Shown here in pieces: positions 37,629 to 46,392 of a DNA stretch of 64,000 nucleotides. How positions within the stretch are numbered: position 1 is the stretch's first letter; each line of letters begins with the position of its first letter. The stretch lies in NCBI RefSeq assembly GCF_003002065.1, contig NZ_PVZG01000014.1, positions 124,001 through 188,000 of the forward strand, written 5' to 3'. The stretch comes from Pseudosporangium ferrugineum. GTDB taxonomy: Bacteria; Actinomycetota; Actinomycetes; Mycobacteriales; Micromonosporaceae. The position numbers were made by a program, and so were the translations under genes. The notes under the pieces are model-generated. The model worked only from the letters and a program-made list of their open reading frames with translations. It was not told the origin of the DNA and searched no databases.

Positions 37629-38156
37629 GGGCAGGCACACTGCTCGTCACCTCCGTCGGTGCCGCCGACCAGCAGGATCACATCCGAGCTCACCGGCACG
37701 CTTGCGGCAAGGCGCGGCAGCGGGCCGCGCCGCTGCCGCGCCGGGCGCCATGCGGTGGGCGCGGGCCGGCGAGGGTGCGGCGACCGTCCACAATCCGCCG
37801 TGGCTCCGTGACCGTGCGCGGTCCGTTCGCTCTGCCGGATGGGTGCGTGATCGGGTGGGGACGGCAGGTGCCGGGCGTGTGTCACGTAACTGGCTGTGGC
37901 CGTACGGTAAAAAAGAGAACCCTCCCGACACGCCCGAATTAGGCCTTGTGTTTGGTTCGACCCTGAGCTATCGGTCGGCATGTGCGTCGGATCACGTCTT
38001 CGGTTCGGGGGGCGCGTCCCTCCTGATTGGGGGCGTTGTGCACGCCGGAGGCATGGCGGGTTGCCGATATGTCTGGTTTCGCGTTCGATGATCAGACGGC
38101 TGCGCGCAGGAGTGAGGCTGGCGGAAGTGTCGGACCCCCGTGCAAAGATTCTGGGC

Positions 38157-39131
38157 GTGAACAGCGCACCTTCCGCTCCGGTCCTTCTCGTCCTCGGTGA
38201 CGAGGAGTTGCTTGCCGCCCGTGCGATCGCCGCGGCGGTCGAGGGGGCGCGGGAGCAGGATCCCGGGGCCGATGTGCGGGAGTATGAGGCCGGGCAGCTG
38301 AGTGCCGGCGAGGTTGCCGAGATGCTCAGTCCTTCGCTGTTCGGCGGGCGGCGGGTGCTGGTGGTTCGTGGCGGGCAGGATGCTCGCAAGGATCTGGCCG
38401 CGGCGCTGCTCTCCTACGCGAAGAATCCCGATCCCGACGTGACGCTGATCGTCGCGCATCTCGGGGCGGCGAAGGGCAAGGCTTTCGCGGACGGGTTGAA
38501 GTCCGCCGGGGCCACCGTCGTGCCCGCCGTCAAGCTCAAGGGTGACCGGGAGCGGATCGCTTTCGTGCGGGACGAGTTCCGGCGGCACGGCGGGCGGTGC
38601 GACGAGGCCGCCGCTTCGGCGTTGTTGCAGGCGGTGGGCACCGACCTGCGCGAGATCGCCGCTGCCTGCTCGCAGTTGCTCGCCGACACCGACGGGCGGA
38701 TCAGCGCCGCCGTCGTGGCGCGGTATTACAAGGGGCGGGCGGAGGTCAGCGGGTTCGCCGTGGCCGACGCCGCGATGGTCGGTGACCTGCCCGGGGCGCT
38801 CGAGGCGCTGCGCTGGGCGCTGCACGTGGGGGTCGACCCGGTGCCGATCGCCGACGCCCTCGCCGACGGGGTGCGCACGGTCGCCCGGGTCGCGTCGGCC
38901 GGGCGTGGCAACCCGTATCAGATGGCCAGTTCGCTCGGCATGCCCGCGTGGAAGATCCAGAAGGCGCAGGAGCGCAGCCGCGGGTGGTCCCCGGAGGGCC
39001 TGGTCGACGCCATGCGCGCGGCCGCCGACTGCAACGCCGCGGTGAAGGGCGGCGCGGAGGACCGCGGCTACGCGCTGGAGCAGGCCGTGTTCGCCGTGGC
39101 CCGCGCGCGCCAGTCCGGGGGTGTCCGGTGA
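38157..39131 (+). CDS. holA: DNA polymerase III, delta subunit
   Basis: A 324-residue clamp-loader delta subunit from GTG 38157 (product begins MNSAPSAPVLLVLGDEELL). Features include the N-terminal ATPase-like fold with LVLGDEELLAARAI, FGGRRVLVVRGGQDA, and a C-terminal collar domain with SLGMPAWKIQKAQERSRGWS. Delta opens the beta sliding clamp. A longer frame extends upstream, but its extra residues are compositional. The stop overlaps the next gene's start (GTGA). Confidence 0.94.
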   Translation: MNSAPSAPVLLVLGDEELLAARAIAAAVEGAREQDPGADVREYEAGQLSAGEVAEMLSPSLFGGRRVLVVRGGQDARKDLAAALLSYAKNPDPDVTLIVAHLGAAKGKAFADGLKSAGATVVPAVKLKGDRERIAFVRDEFRRHGGRCDEAAASALLQAVGTDLREIAAACSQLLADTDGRISAAVVARYYKGRAEVSGFAVADAAMVGDLPGALEALRWALHVGVDPVPIADALADGVRTVARVASAGRGNPYQMASSLGMPAWKIQKAQERSRGWSPEGLVDAMRAAADCNAAVKGGAEDRGYALEQAVFAVARARQSGGVR

Positions 39132-39979
39132 CCCGCTCCCGCCGCGCCGGGCTGTCCCGCGATGAGGTGCGCCGCCAGCCGCTGTACGCCCGCCTGCTCG
39201 GCCTGCAATATCTCGCGCCCAGCGGCTTCCTGTGCTTCGTGTTCCTGGAGGGCGCGATCGCGCTCGGCATCCTGCTGGCCCTGGCCGAACTGGTCAGCTG
39301 GTGGGGAGTGCTCGTGCTGCCGGTGACGGTCGCGGTGATGGTCAAGCTGAACGACGTGGTGGCGGGGGCACTGATGCGGCCCCGGCCTGCCGCACCCGGT
39401 CCGGGCGACGGGCGGGCCGCCGGGCGGCCGGCCCGGCGGGGCGCTCGGGGGCCGGTGGCCGGGGTTCCGCCTCGGCGGGACGGGGACTTTCCGGAGGGGT
39501 TCGGCTTCGAGCCTCGGGCCGGCGGGTTCGGGTCGCCGGGGGCCGAGACCGTGCGGCTCTCCCCTTCCGGGATCGGCCGCGCGGGGGACGCTCCGCCCCT
39601 GCGGCCCGCGGCGTTGCCCGTCGGCGAGGACGGTGCCCGGCGGAGCCACGACGGAGCGCGGAGTCCCTGGCACGGCGGGCCGGGAGGTCCGCTCCCCGGT
39701 GGGACGGAGGAGCCGTTCCCGGCCAGGGAGGAGTTTCCGGGCGGGGAGACGAGGCGGCTTCCCCGGGTCGGGGGCGACGGCTGGCCGGCGGGGGACGAGA
39801 CTCATCGCCCTGGCGGCCCGGCCGGTGATCCATTCGCGGCGGCGAGCGGGGACGGCGGGGCTGCGCTCGGGTTGGGGGATGCCGGGCTGGTCAATGGACC
39901 CCGGACGGCGCAGCAGTGGGCCGACGGCCTGGACGAGCAGCAACGCGCACGCCAGTCGGCCGCCCGCCGGTACGAATAG
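39128..39979 (+). CDS. Hypothetical membrane protein with long disordered tail
   Basis: A 283-residue product from GTG 39128, overlapping holA by 4 nt. Two hydrophobic segments (about residues 30-52 and 55-75; FLCFVFLEGAIALGILLALA, WWGVLVLPVTVAVMVKL) precede ~200 residues rich in Gly, Pro, Arg and Ala, ending in AQQWADGLDEQQRARQSAARRYE. The closing Arg/Gln segment is a recurrent tail in actinobacterial small membrane proteins. Function unknown; translation is coupled to holA. Confidence 0.8.
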   Translation: MTRSRRAGLSRDEVRRQPLYARLLGLQYLAPSGFLCFVFLEGAIALGILLALAELVSWWGVLVLPVTVAVMVKLNDVVAGALMRPRPAAPGPGDGRAAGRPARRGARGPVAGVPPRRDGDFPEGFGFEPRAGGFGSPGAETVRLSPSGIGRAGDAPPLRPAALPVGEDGARRSHDGARSPWHGGPGGPLPGGTEEPFPAREEFPGGETRRLPRVGGDGWPAGDETHRPGGPAGDPFAAASGDGGAALGLGDAGLVNGPRTAQQWADGLDEQQRARQSAARRYE

Positions 39980-39990
39980 GCGCCGTTTCG

Positions 39991-42435
39991 TCAGTGGTCC
40001 TTCGGGAGGTCTCCGTCCGCCGTTGCCCATGACCGGTTCGGGGCCGCGCCGACCGTGAACGCCACCGTTCCGCCCCTCTGCACGAACGATTCCGGCAGCC
40101 ACGACTTCCGCAGCCCGGCACCGTTCAGCTTGACGCTCTGCACGTACGGCTCCGTGGCGTTGGCCCTGATCGTCAGCCGGACGCCGTTGCCGCGGTCGAT
40201 CACCACCCGGGTGAAGACCGGGCTCCCGAGGAGCAGCTCCGCACGGCCCGGGACCTGCGGGAAGAGACCGATCGCCGCGAACACGTACCAGGCGCTCATC
40301 GTGCCCAGGTCGTCGTTGCCGGGGAGCCCTCCCGGGCCCGTCCCGTACGCGGTGTCGACGATCTGGCGCACCGTCTCCTGGGTCTTCCAGGGCTGACCGA
40401 GACCGTTGTAGAGCCAGGGCGCGTGGATGCCCGGCTCGTTGGTCGGGTCGTAGCGGAGCGCGTTGCCGCCGAGCACCGCCCAGTTGCCGTTCTCGTCGTG
40501 GAAGAAGCCGTCGAGCCGCGCCGCCGCCGCCTCACGGCCACCCATCGCCGCGGCCAGGCCGGACACGTCCTGCGGGACCATCCACGTGTACGTGGCGCTC
40601 GAACCCTGCGCGAACCCCACGTCGGTCGACGGGCTGAAGCCGCTCTGCCAGCTCCCGTCGGCCCGGCGCGCCGCCTGGTAGCCGACCGCCGGGTTGTACG
40701 TGTTCCGCCAGTAGTCGCCACGGGGCAGGAACTGCCGGTACAGGTCGCCACGACCGGCCCGCTGCGCCCACATCGCCAGCGAGAAGTCGGCGAGCGAGTT
40801 CTCCAGCGTTTCCGCCGCGCCGCCCCAGCAGTGGCAGATGTCGTTGGCCGCGTACTTCAGGGCCAGGTACGTGTTCAGCGTCGGCCGCTGCCCCACGCAC
40901 TGTCCCGGGCACCCGGCGTCGGAAAGCGCGTCCGGATTCTGCACAGTGGCCTGCTTGACCAGGGAATCCAGCGCCCCTCGCACGTCGAAGTTGCGTACGC
41001 CCATCGCGTGGTACGTGGCCAGCGTCGGCGCCGCGGGGTCGCCGGTCATCACGTGCGTCGGCGCGCCGAGGTGCAGCCACCTGTCCCAGATGCCCCGGTT
41101 CTGCGCCGCGAAGTCGAGCATCGACTGGGCCATGTCCCCCGCCACGTCCGGCCGGAGGATCGCGAGCAACTGGATCTGCGCCCTGTACTGGTCCCAGCCG
41201 GAGAAGGTGCCGTACACCGCCTGCTGCCCGGGCCGCTTCGAGTGGATCTGCAAGTCAGCGCCGAGGTAGCGGCCGTCCACATCGTTCATGGTCTGCGGCT
41301 GCATGAGCGAGTGGTAGACGGCCGTGTAGAACGCTTTCGTGCGCGCCTCGGTGCCGCCGCCGACCCGCACCCGGCCCAGTTCGGTGGACCAGGCCGCCCG
41401 GGTCGCGGCGGCCACCGAGTCGACGGTCGCGGTGGCGGGGACCTCGGCTTCGCGGTTGGCCACGGCGCCGTCGAGGCTCACGTACGAGATCCCGAGGCGC
41501 ATGCGTACGTCCGCGTCCGAACCCGTGTCGAAGCCGACCCAGCCGCCGGAGCCGCGACCGGCCCGGTCGGCGCCGGTGAGATAGCCTTCGCCGCCGCTCG
41601 CGGAGGTGCCTCCGGGGGTGACCGTCGCGTCCTTCCAGGTGCCGGTCCGGGCGAAGTCGCGGTCGAACACCGCACTGAAGAACAACCGGTAGTAGGAGCG
41701 CCGGTTCGGGTTGCCCGCCCCGCCCCCGTTGCCGCGCCGCCCGCAGAACCCCCCGGTCAACACCGATCCATTCACCGTACGCGCGGAAGCGTCGATGCTG
41801 ATCTCGGCGTCCTCGCTGCCGTTGAGCGAGTTCGAGGTCCGGAACAGCAGGTTGGCGGCCGACCCGGCGGGAAACGAGAAGTCGCTGATCCCGGCCCGCA
41901 TGCTCACCGCGAGATCGGTACGCGCCCCCGAGTCGAGCGTGACCGAGTACCGCCCCGGGCTCGCGGACTCGTTGGCGTGCGAGAACGTCGACACGTACTT
42001 GGCGTCCTTGCTGTCCGCGGTCGGCGAACTGTCCACCTCCCCCACGTACGGCATGATCGGCACGTCCCCGGCGGCGCCCGGATTGCACCCGGCCCCGTTG
42101 ACATGCGTGAGGCTGAAACCGCGCACCTTGGTGACGTTGTACTCGTACCCGTTCGCCGCCCCGGTGCTGGTCTGGTCCCCGTTCGTGCTGGTGGGACTCC
42201 AGGCGATCATCCCGAACGGCCGAGTGGCACCGGGCCACGCGTTCCCGCCGCGGGTGGTCCCGATGAACGGATCCACATAGGCGACCGGATCCTCAACCAG
42301 CGGTACCTCCCGCCCCCGACCGGCCCCGGCGGAGGGCACCGAGGCGGCCCCGGCGGAGGGGACGGGGGTGAGCGTCACGACGAGGAGCGCCCCGGCGGCC
42401 CCGGCAAGCACGGCACGACTACGCGACACAGACAT
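39991..42435 (-). CDS. Secreted GH92-family alpha-mannosidase
   Basis: An 814-residue exported glycosidase. A signal peptide (residues 1-30) is followed by the GH92 N-terminal beta-sandwich (VDPFIGTTRGGNAWPGATRP, GFSLTHVNGAGC) and the alpha/alpha barrel with TFSGWDQYRAQIQLLAI, HDENGNWAVLGGNALRYDPTNEPG and GLPGNDDLGTMSAWYVFAAIG. The last carries the acidic residues assigned as catalytic/Ca-binding in this family. GH92 enzymes are Ca-dependent exo-alpha-mannosidases acting on N-glycans or other mannosides. Single gene, signal-directed export. Confidence 0.95.
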   Translation of the reverse strand: MSVSRSRAVLAGAAGALLVVTLTPVPSAGAASVPSAGAGRGREVPLVEDPVAYVDPFIGTTRGGNAWPGATRPFGMIAWSPTSTNGDQTSTGAANGYEYNVTKVRGFSLTHVNGAGCNPGAAGDVPIMPYVGEVDSSPTADSKDAKYVSTFSHANESASPGRYSVTLDSGARTDLAVSMRAGISDFSFPAGSAANLLFRTSNSLNGSEDAEISIDASARTVNGSVLTGGFCGRRGNGGGAGNPNRRSYYRLFFSAVFDRDFARTGTWKDATVTPGGTSASGGEGYLTGADRAGRGSGGWVGFDTGSDADVRMRLGISYVSLDGAVANREAEVPATATVDSVAAATRAAWSTELGRVRVGGGTEARTKAFYTAVYHSLMQPQTMNDVDGRYLGADLQIHSKRPGQQAVYGTFSGWDQYRAQIQLLAILRPDVAGDMAQSMLDFAAQNRGIWDRWLHLGAPTHVMTGDPAAPTLATYHAMGVRNFDVRGALDSLVKQATVQNPDALSDAGCPGQCVGQRPTLNTYLALKYAANDICHCWGGAAETLENSLADFSLAMWAQRAGRGDLYRQFLPRGDYWRNTYNPAVGYQAARRADGSWQSGFSPSTDVGFAQGSSATYTWMVPQDVSGLAAAMGGREAAAARLDGFFHDENGNWAVLGGNALRYDPTNEPGIHAPWLYNGLGQPWKTQETVRQIVDTAYGTGPGGLPGNDDLGTMSAWYVFAAIGLFPQVPGRAELLLGSPVFTRVVIDRGNGVRLTIRANATEPYVQSVKLNGAGLRKSWLPESFVQRGGTVAFTVGAAPNRSWATADGDLPKDH

Positions 42436-42592
42436 TCGGCACCCTCCTGCGAATCAGTCCCGACCCTACGACGACGTCGATGATCACCGATACTCCCTTG
42501 ATCATCCGCCAGATGAACGCTCGGCGACCGTGACCGCGACCGCCGTCCCCGGCCCGGACAGTGGCCGGGGCGGCCGACACCGACCGGCACGG

Positions 42593-43348
42593 TCAGCGGC
42601 CCGCGAAGCGGTGCCCTGCCCTCCCCTCGGCCAGCCACTCGTCGAACGTCTGCACCCCGCGCGGCCCCGGCCCGGTGGGCAGCAACCCGCCTCGCCCCAT
42701 CGGCCCCGGCAACCGGAGCGGTAGCACCGGCCTCCGCCGCGCCCCGCCGGCCCCGATAACCCGCCGCGCCATGGTCACCAGCGATTCGACCCGCGGACCG
42801 GCCAGGTCGCCCGCCATGCCCCGCGGCTCCCCCACCGCCAGCCTGACCAGCGCCTCGGCGACCTCCCGGACCGCGATCGGCTGGACCTTCATCGCCGGCA
42901 CGAGCGCCACCGGCCCGGGCAGCCGCTCGAGCAACTGGCCCGCGAACTCGTGGAACTGCGTCGCCCGCAGCACGCTCCACGGCACCCCGCCGCCGCGAAC
43001 GACCTCCTCCTGGCGCAGCTTCCCCTGGTAGTAGCCGGTCTTCACCCGGTCGATCCCCACGATCGACAACACCACGTGATGCCGCACCCCGGCTTTCCCG
43101 GCCGCGGCCACCAGGTTGCGCCCGGCCCGCTCGAAGAACCCGACGGCGACCTCCCGCTTCATCGTCGTGACGTTGCTGACATCGATCGTGGTATCCACCC
43201 CGTCGAGCGCCGCGTCGAGCCCGGCGCCGCTCACCAGATCGACCCCCTGCCCCCGGGCCAGCACCACCGTCTCGTGCCCGGCCGCGCCAAGCACGTCGGC
43301 CACCTGCCGTCCGGTCAGGCCGGTACCCCCGGCGATGGCAACCCTCAT
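42593..43348 (-). CDS. NAD(P)-binding NmrA-like/SDR protein
   Basis: A 251-residue protein from ATG 43348 with the Rossmann start MRVAIAGGTGLTGRQVADVL (GGTGLTG dinucleotide loop), then VVLSIVGIDRVKTGYYQGKL with the YxxxK-like arrangement and SVLRATQFHEFAGQLL, typical of atypical SDR/NmrA-like proteins. It likely reduces a small molecule or senses the nucleotide. Start chosen for the Rossmann motif at the N-terminus and AGGAGC upstream. Confidence 0.88.
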   Translation of the reverse strand: MRVAIAGGTGLTGRQVADVLGAAGHETVVLARGQGVDLVSGAGLDAALDGVDTTIDVSNVTTMKREVAVGFFERAGRNLVAAAGKAGVRHHVVLSIVGIDRVKTGYYQGKLRQEEVVRGGGVPWSVLRATQFHEFAGQLLERLPGPVALVPAMKVQPIAVREVAEALVRLAVGEPRGMAGDLAGPRVESLVTMARRVIGAGGARRRPVLPLRLPGPMGRGGLLPTGPGPRGVQTFDEWLAEGRAGHRFAGR

Positions 43349-43437
43349 GCTCCTGCTCCTTCCGCGAACCCTCACGCCGCGCAACGTCCACGGCCCCGGC
43401 ACAGGGACGACCCGGCACACCGAAACGTGACACCGCC

Positions 43438-45036
43438 TCACCGACCCGCGCTCGACGGCGGGTCGCCCCTGGCCACCACGGCAAGCCCGCCACCGCCCGT
43501 CACCACGGCCGCGAGGTCACCCCTCTCGTCCGTACGCAGCACGCGCGCCCCACCCCGTCCCAGCCGCGCGAGCAGCGACGCATTCGGATGCCCGTAGTCG
43601 TTGTCGCGCCCGACCGACACCAGCGCGACCGCCGGATCCACCGCATCCACGAACTCCGGCAACTGATAGGCGCTCCCGTGATGGGCCACCTTCAGCACGT
43701 CGGCGCGTACGGCGTGAGGCCCGAGATGGTCGAGCAGCTCCTGTTGTTCCTCCGTCTCAGCATCGCCGGGCAGCAGCACCGTCCGCCCCGCCACGCGGGC
43801 GCGTACCACCAGGGAGTTGTTGTTGGGGTCCGAGTTGGTCCCGTGCAACGGCTCGAACGGCCCGATCACGGTGAGCACCAGCCCGCCGGCCGCGTACGTC
43901 CAACCGGGCCCGGCCGCCACCATCGGCACCCGCGCCGCGACGGCCCGGGCAGCGACGGCGGCACGGCCACCCGGCGGTTCGGGCCACGGCGGCGTGATCA
44001 CTCCCGCCACCTCCCGGCCCCGGAAGACCCCCGCGACGCCGCCGATGTGGTCGACGTGGAAATGGCTGACGACGAACAGGAGCACCCGCCGTACGCCGAG
44101 CCGCCGCAGGCATTGGTCCACGGCCCGGGGCTCGGGCCCGGCGTCGATCACGACCGCCCGCCCCGGCCCGGCCCGCAGCACGACGGCGTCCCCCTGCCCG
44201 ACCGCGCAGGTCACGACGATCCAGCGGGCGGGCGGCCATCCACCGGCCAGCAGCCGTACGGGCAGAGCCCCCAGCACCGTCCCCGCAGCGACCACCGCGA
44301 CCAGCCGCCGCACCACCGGTCTGCGCGCCGCGAACAGCAGGGCGACGGTGAGCGCCGCCAGCAGCAGCGCCCCGGCCACCCCGCCGGGCCACGGCACCGC
44401 CCCCGCGGGCACCCGCGCCCCGTACGTGGCAACGACGACGAGCCACCGCGCCGGCCACTGTCCCGCCCACGCCGCGAACTCGGCCGCCGCGGGCCACACC
44501 GGCGACAGGACGGCGGCCGACACCCCCAGCAACGTCGCCGGCGCGATGGCGGGAACGACAAGCAGATTGGCGGGCACGGCCACCACACTCACCGAACCCG
44601 AGATGGCCGCCACCACGGGACCGCACGCCACCTGCGCGGCGGCCGGAACCGCGAGCGCCTCGGCAGCAGGAGCGGGCCACCCGCGCCGCACCAACGCGTC
44701 CCGCCACACCGGTGCGAGCAGCAGCAACCCACCCGTCGCCAGCACCGAGAGCGCGAACCCCACGTCCCCCGCCAGCTCGGGATCGACCACGATCAGCACG
44801 GCAACTCCGGCCGCCAGCGCGGGAACCGCCGCCCGAGGCCGCCCCGCCGCGAGCCCGACCAGCCCGATCGCCCCCATGGCGGCGGCACGCACGACACTCG
44901 GTGAGGGCCGCGCGAGGATGACGAAGCCGACCAGGCCGGCCGCGCAGACCACCGCGGTGAGCCCGGGTCCGGCCCGCGCAGCCCGTACCGCGAACAGCAC
45001 GACGCCGAGGATGATCGCCACGTTCGCGCCGCTCAT
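43438..45036 (-). pseudogene. comEC: comEC, 5'-truncated DNA-uptake channel protein
   Basis: The frame encodes 532 residues. It retains the hydrophobic competence-domain core (residues 1-265) and the C-terminal metallo-beta-lactamase-like domain (VVSHFHVDHIGGV, LLPGDAETEEQ, LKVAHHGS). The product begins MSGANVAIIL, which in intact ComEC proteins is the middle of a conserved (A/S)xSGxNVAI motif preceded by some 200-300 residues (OB-fold and first TMs). Here an in-frame TAG lies three codons before the ATG. The 5' part is therefore missing, and the break coincides with the start of lower-GC element DNA. The 3' part may still be expressed but is unlikely to support DNA uptake. Confidence 0.85.
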
Positions 45037-45085
45037 TGGCGTCTAGACAGGGTTTCGACCGCGTTCGTACTGTGATCTCACGAAA

Positions 45086-45116
45086 GCGGCCCGCCTCCAA
45101 TCGGGAGGCAGGCCGC
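45086..45116 (-). terminator. hicAB terminator
   Basis: GCGGCC-GCCTCC pairs with GGAGGC-GGCCGC (12 bp with one C/A mismatch, 5-nt loop); on the minus strand it is followed by TTTCG. It lies 37 nt past the hicB stop and leaves about 50 bp before the comEC break. Confidence 0.8.
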
Positions 45117-45152
45117 AGGGAAGATGATCAGCCGAGTGGCGACGCCTGCAAA

Positions 45153-45404
45153 TCAGCCGGCTGGGACCAACGTCGCGCGGATCGGAAGCTTCCGTACCTT
45201 CTCTCCGATCTCTTCTTCCACACGGTCCACCGTCACCGTCACTGACTCGTCAGTTAGGTACAGCCCGATGGCCTCGCTAAGCGCTTCGAACAGCTCGGTC
45301 AGGTCACGCCCGCTCGCGAAGCACCCTGGCAGGTCGAGCACCTCGGCCCAGTAGCCGTTCTCGTCCTTGTGTACTTCTAGCTGGAACCTTCTGACCTCGC
45401 TCAT
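45153..45404 (-). CDS. hicB: HicB-family antitoxin
   Basis: An 83-residue protein from ATG 45404 (GAGGGG nine nt upstream): RRFQLEVHKDENGYWAEVLDLPGCFASGRDLTELFEALSEAI is the degenerate RNase H-like HicB fold. It lacks an obvious C-terminal DNA-binding extension. An upstream ATG at 45425 overlaps the hicA stop (ATGA) and would add seven residues; either start gives coupling to hicA. It should neutralise the HicA toxin. Confidence 0.88.
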   Translation of the reverse strand: MSEVRRFQLEVHKDENGYWAEVLDLPGCFASGRDLTELFEALSEAIGLYLTDESVTVTVDRVEEEIGEKVRKLPIRATLVPAG

Positions 45405-45421
45405 CGCGGCGCGCCCCTCGA

Positions 45422-45637
45422 TCATTTGAGCCCTGCTTGCTTGAAGATCCGGCTTGTCAGGTCTCGGCTGTACTGCTGCCCGTTGCATGAAGGCAGGGTG
45501 ATCGGCCTTTGGCCCTGCTTCTCCATCTTTACGACGTGCTTACCGCCTTGGGTTCGAACCCACCCGTTTCCCTCCAGGATCTTCTGCATCTCTGCCTGGT
45601 TGGTCGTCTTGGGAAGCGGCTTCTTCCACAGTCTCAC
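45422..45637 (-). CDS. hicA: HicA-family mRNA interferase toxin
   Basis: A 71-residue protein from GTG 45637, chosen because GAGGA lies 9 nt upstream and the product then starts at the family's usual N-terminus (KKPLPKTTNQAEMQKILEGNGW). The dsRBD-like fold is seen in GWVRTQGGKHVVKM, with the catalytic His in GGKH, and ends SRIFKQAGLK. HicA cleaves mRNA; with hicB it forms a toxin-antitoxin pair that may stabilise the element. The order toxin then antitoxin is typical. Confidence 0.85.
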   Translation of the reverse strand: MRLWKKPLPKTTNQAEMQKILEGNGWVRTQGGKHVVKMEKQGQRPITLPSCNGQQYSRDLTSRIFKQAGLK

Positions 45638-45805
45638 GGGATTTGGATCCTCACCATACGTCGAAAGTGCGAAGTCGCTCCTGGCGTCAAGTTGACACGC
45701 CGCATCTTTCACACGCAAAACGGATTCCGGGTCGAAAACGGGCTGCACGGTTCCGTGACCACGGGCATACGCAACGTAGGGCCGCCCGCCTCACACAGTC
45801 AATAA

Positions 45806-45901
45806 CCGCCATGCGCTCGGTCGAGACATGGCACCTTCCGGTGTCCGCAACGCGACACCTGGCCACTTCTGCGCAGCGATCCAGCCGCCATGCGCTCGGT
45901 C
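45806..45901. repeat. 17-bp direct repeat in a gene-free gap
   Basis: CCGCCATGCGCTCGGTC occurs exactly at 45806-45822 and 45885-45901 (79-bp period). The 45638-45963 gap has no convincing gene; its roles could be the hicAB promoter and a regulatory or recombination site. Confidence 0.7.
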
Positions 45902-45963
45902 ACGCTTGAGGCCGCCCAGCAGGTACTGCACCGAAGACAGCCACGCGGGACGACCGATTGGAC

Positions 45964-46218
45964 CTAAGCCGCCTCGACGCCCGCAGCTCGGCAGAGCTGG
46001 CGGATGCGTTCGGTGGTATACCCAGTGAGCTTGCTGATCTCGGCTTGGCTGCGCCGGCCGTGCTTGATGTCGTCCACCAATGCATCGATCACCTGGGGGC
46101 GCAGGCGCGCGATCTCGCTTTGAACCTCGGGCAGCCGGCGTCGCAGCCGGGCGAGCTCGTCGCGGGCGGCGGCGAAATCCGTAGCGAGGCGCTCGAGGTC
46201 CGGAGATTCCGATGTCAC
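45964..46218 (-). CDS. Small coiled-coil/helix-turn-helix protein
   Basis: An 84-residue protein from GTG 46218. Residues ~5-45 form a heptad-rich coiled coil (LERLATDFAAARDELARLRRR). Residues ~55-82 are an HTH-like segment, GRRSQAEISKLTGYTTERIRQLC, resembling the small HTH proteins on actinomycete plasmids. It faces a divergent promoter with three TTTGGRGTG motifs and is a good candidate for the regulator of that region. Function inferred. Confidence 0.7.
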   Translation of the reverse strand: MTSESPDLERLATDFAAARDELARLRRRLPEVQSEIARLRPQVIDALVDDIKHGRRSQAEISKLTGYTTERIRQLCRAAGVEAA

Positions 46219-46260
46219 GAGGCCATGCTGCCACAGCACTCAGCCCAAATCTACTCACTC

Positions 46261-46314
46261 TTTGGGGTGACCGAGCTTCCCTCGACACCCCAAAAACAAC
46301 TAACATTTGGAGTG
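46261..46314. promoter_or_regulatory. TTTGGRGTG repeat operator candidate
   Basis: TTTGGGGTG (46261-46269, plus strand), its inverse CACCCCAAA (46286-46294) and a second direct copy TTTGGAGTG (46306-46314) lie between the divergent starts at 46218 and 46393. Two copies face each other with a 16-nt spacer. Confidence 0.65.
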
Positions 46315-46323
46315 TAAGCAGGT

Positions 46324-46357
46324 GGCCTCGACGGGTGGTGAGAGACCCGCCGAGGCC
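46324..46357 (+). promoter_or_regulatory. Stem-loop in the leader of the gene at 46393
   Basis: GGCCTCG-A-CGGGT pairs with ACCCG-C-CGAGGCC around an 8-nt loop (12 bp, one mismatch). It sits 36 nt upstream of the ATG and could modulate transcription or translation; its role is not known. Confidence 0.55.
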
Positions 46358-46392
46358 CAGTCCGACAACCTGAGCAACCAGGGAGCCGAACC

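Noticed and set aside
37333..38091. A 252-codon frame between rpsT and holA
   Set aside because: Arises from the 20-bp repeat; low-complexity product.
38089..38156. Upstream extension of holA
   Set aside because: Extra residues do not match HolA and the GTG at 38157 gives the family N-terminus.
45037..45152. Residual comEC coding in another frame (simple frameshift instead of insertion)
   Set aside because: Translation of all frames here gives no ComEC-like sequence, and the segment contains the hicAB terminator.
45791..46306. 171-codon minus-strand frame across the small HTH gene
   Set aside because: Overlaps the HTH gene in another frame; Arg/Pro-rich with no family match.
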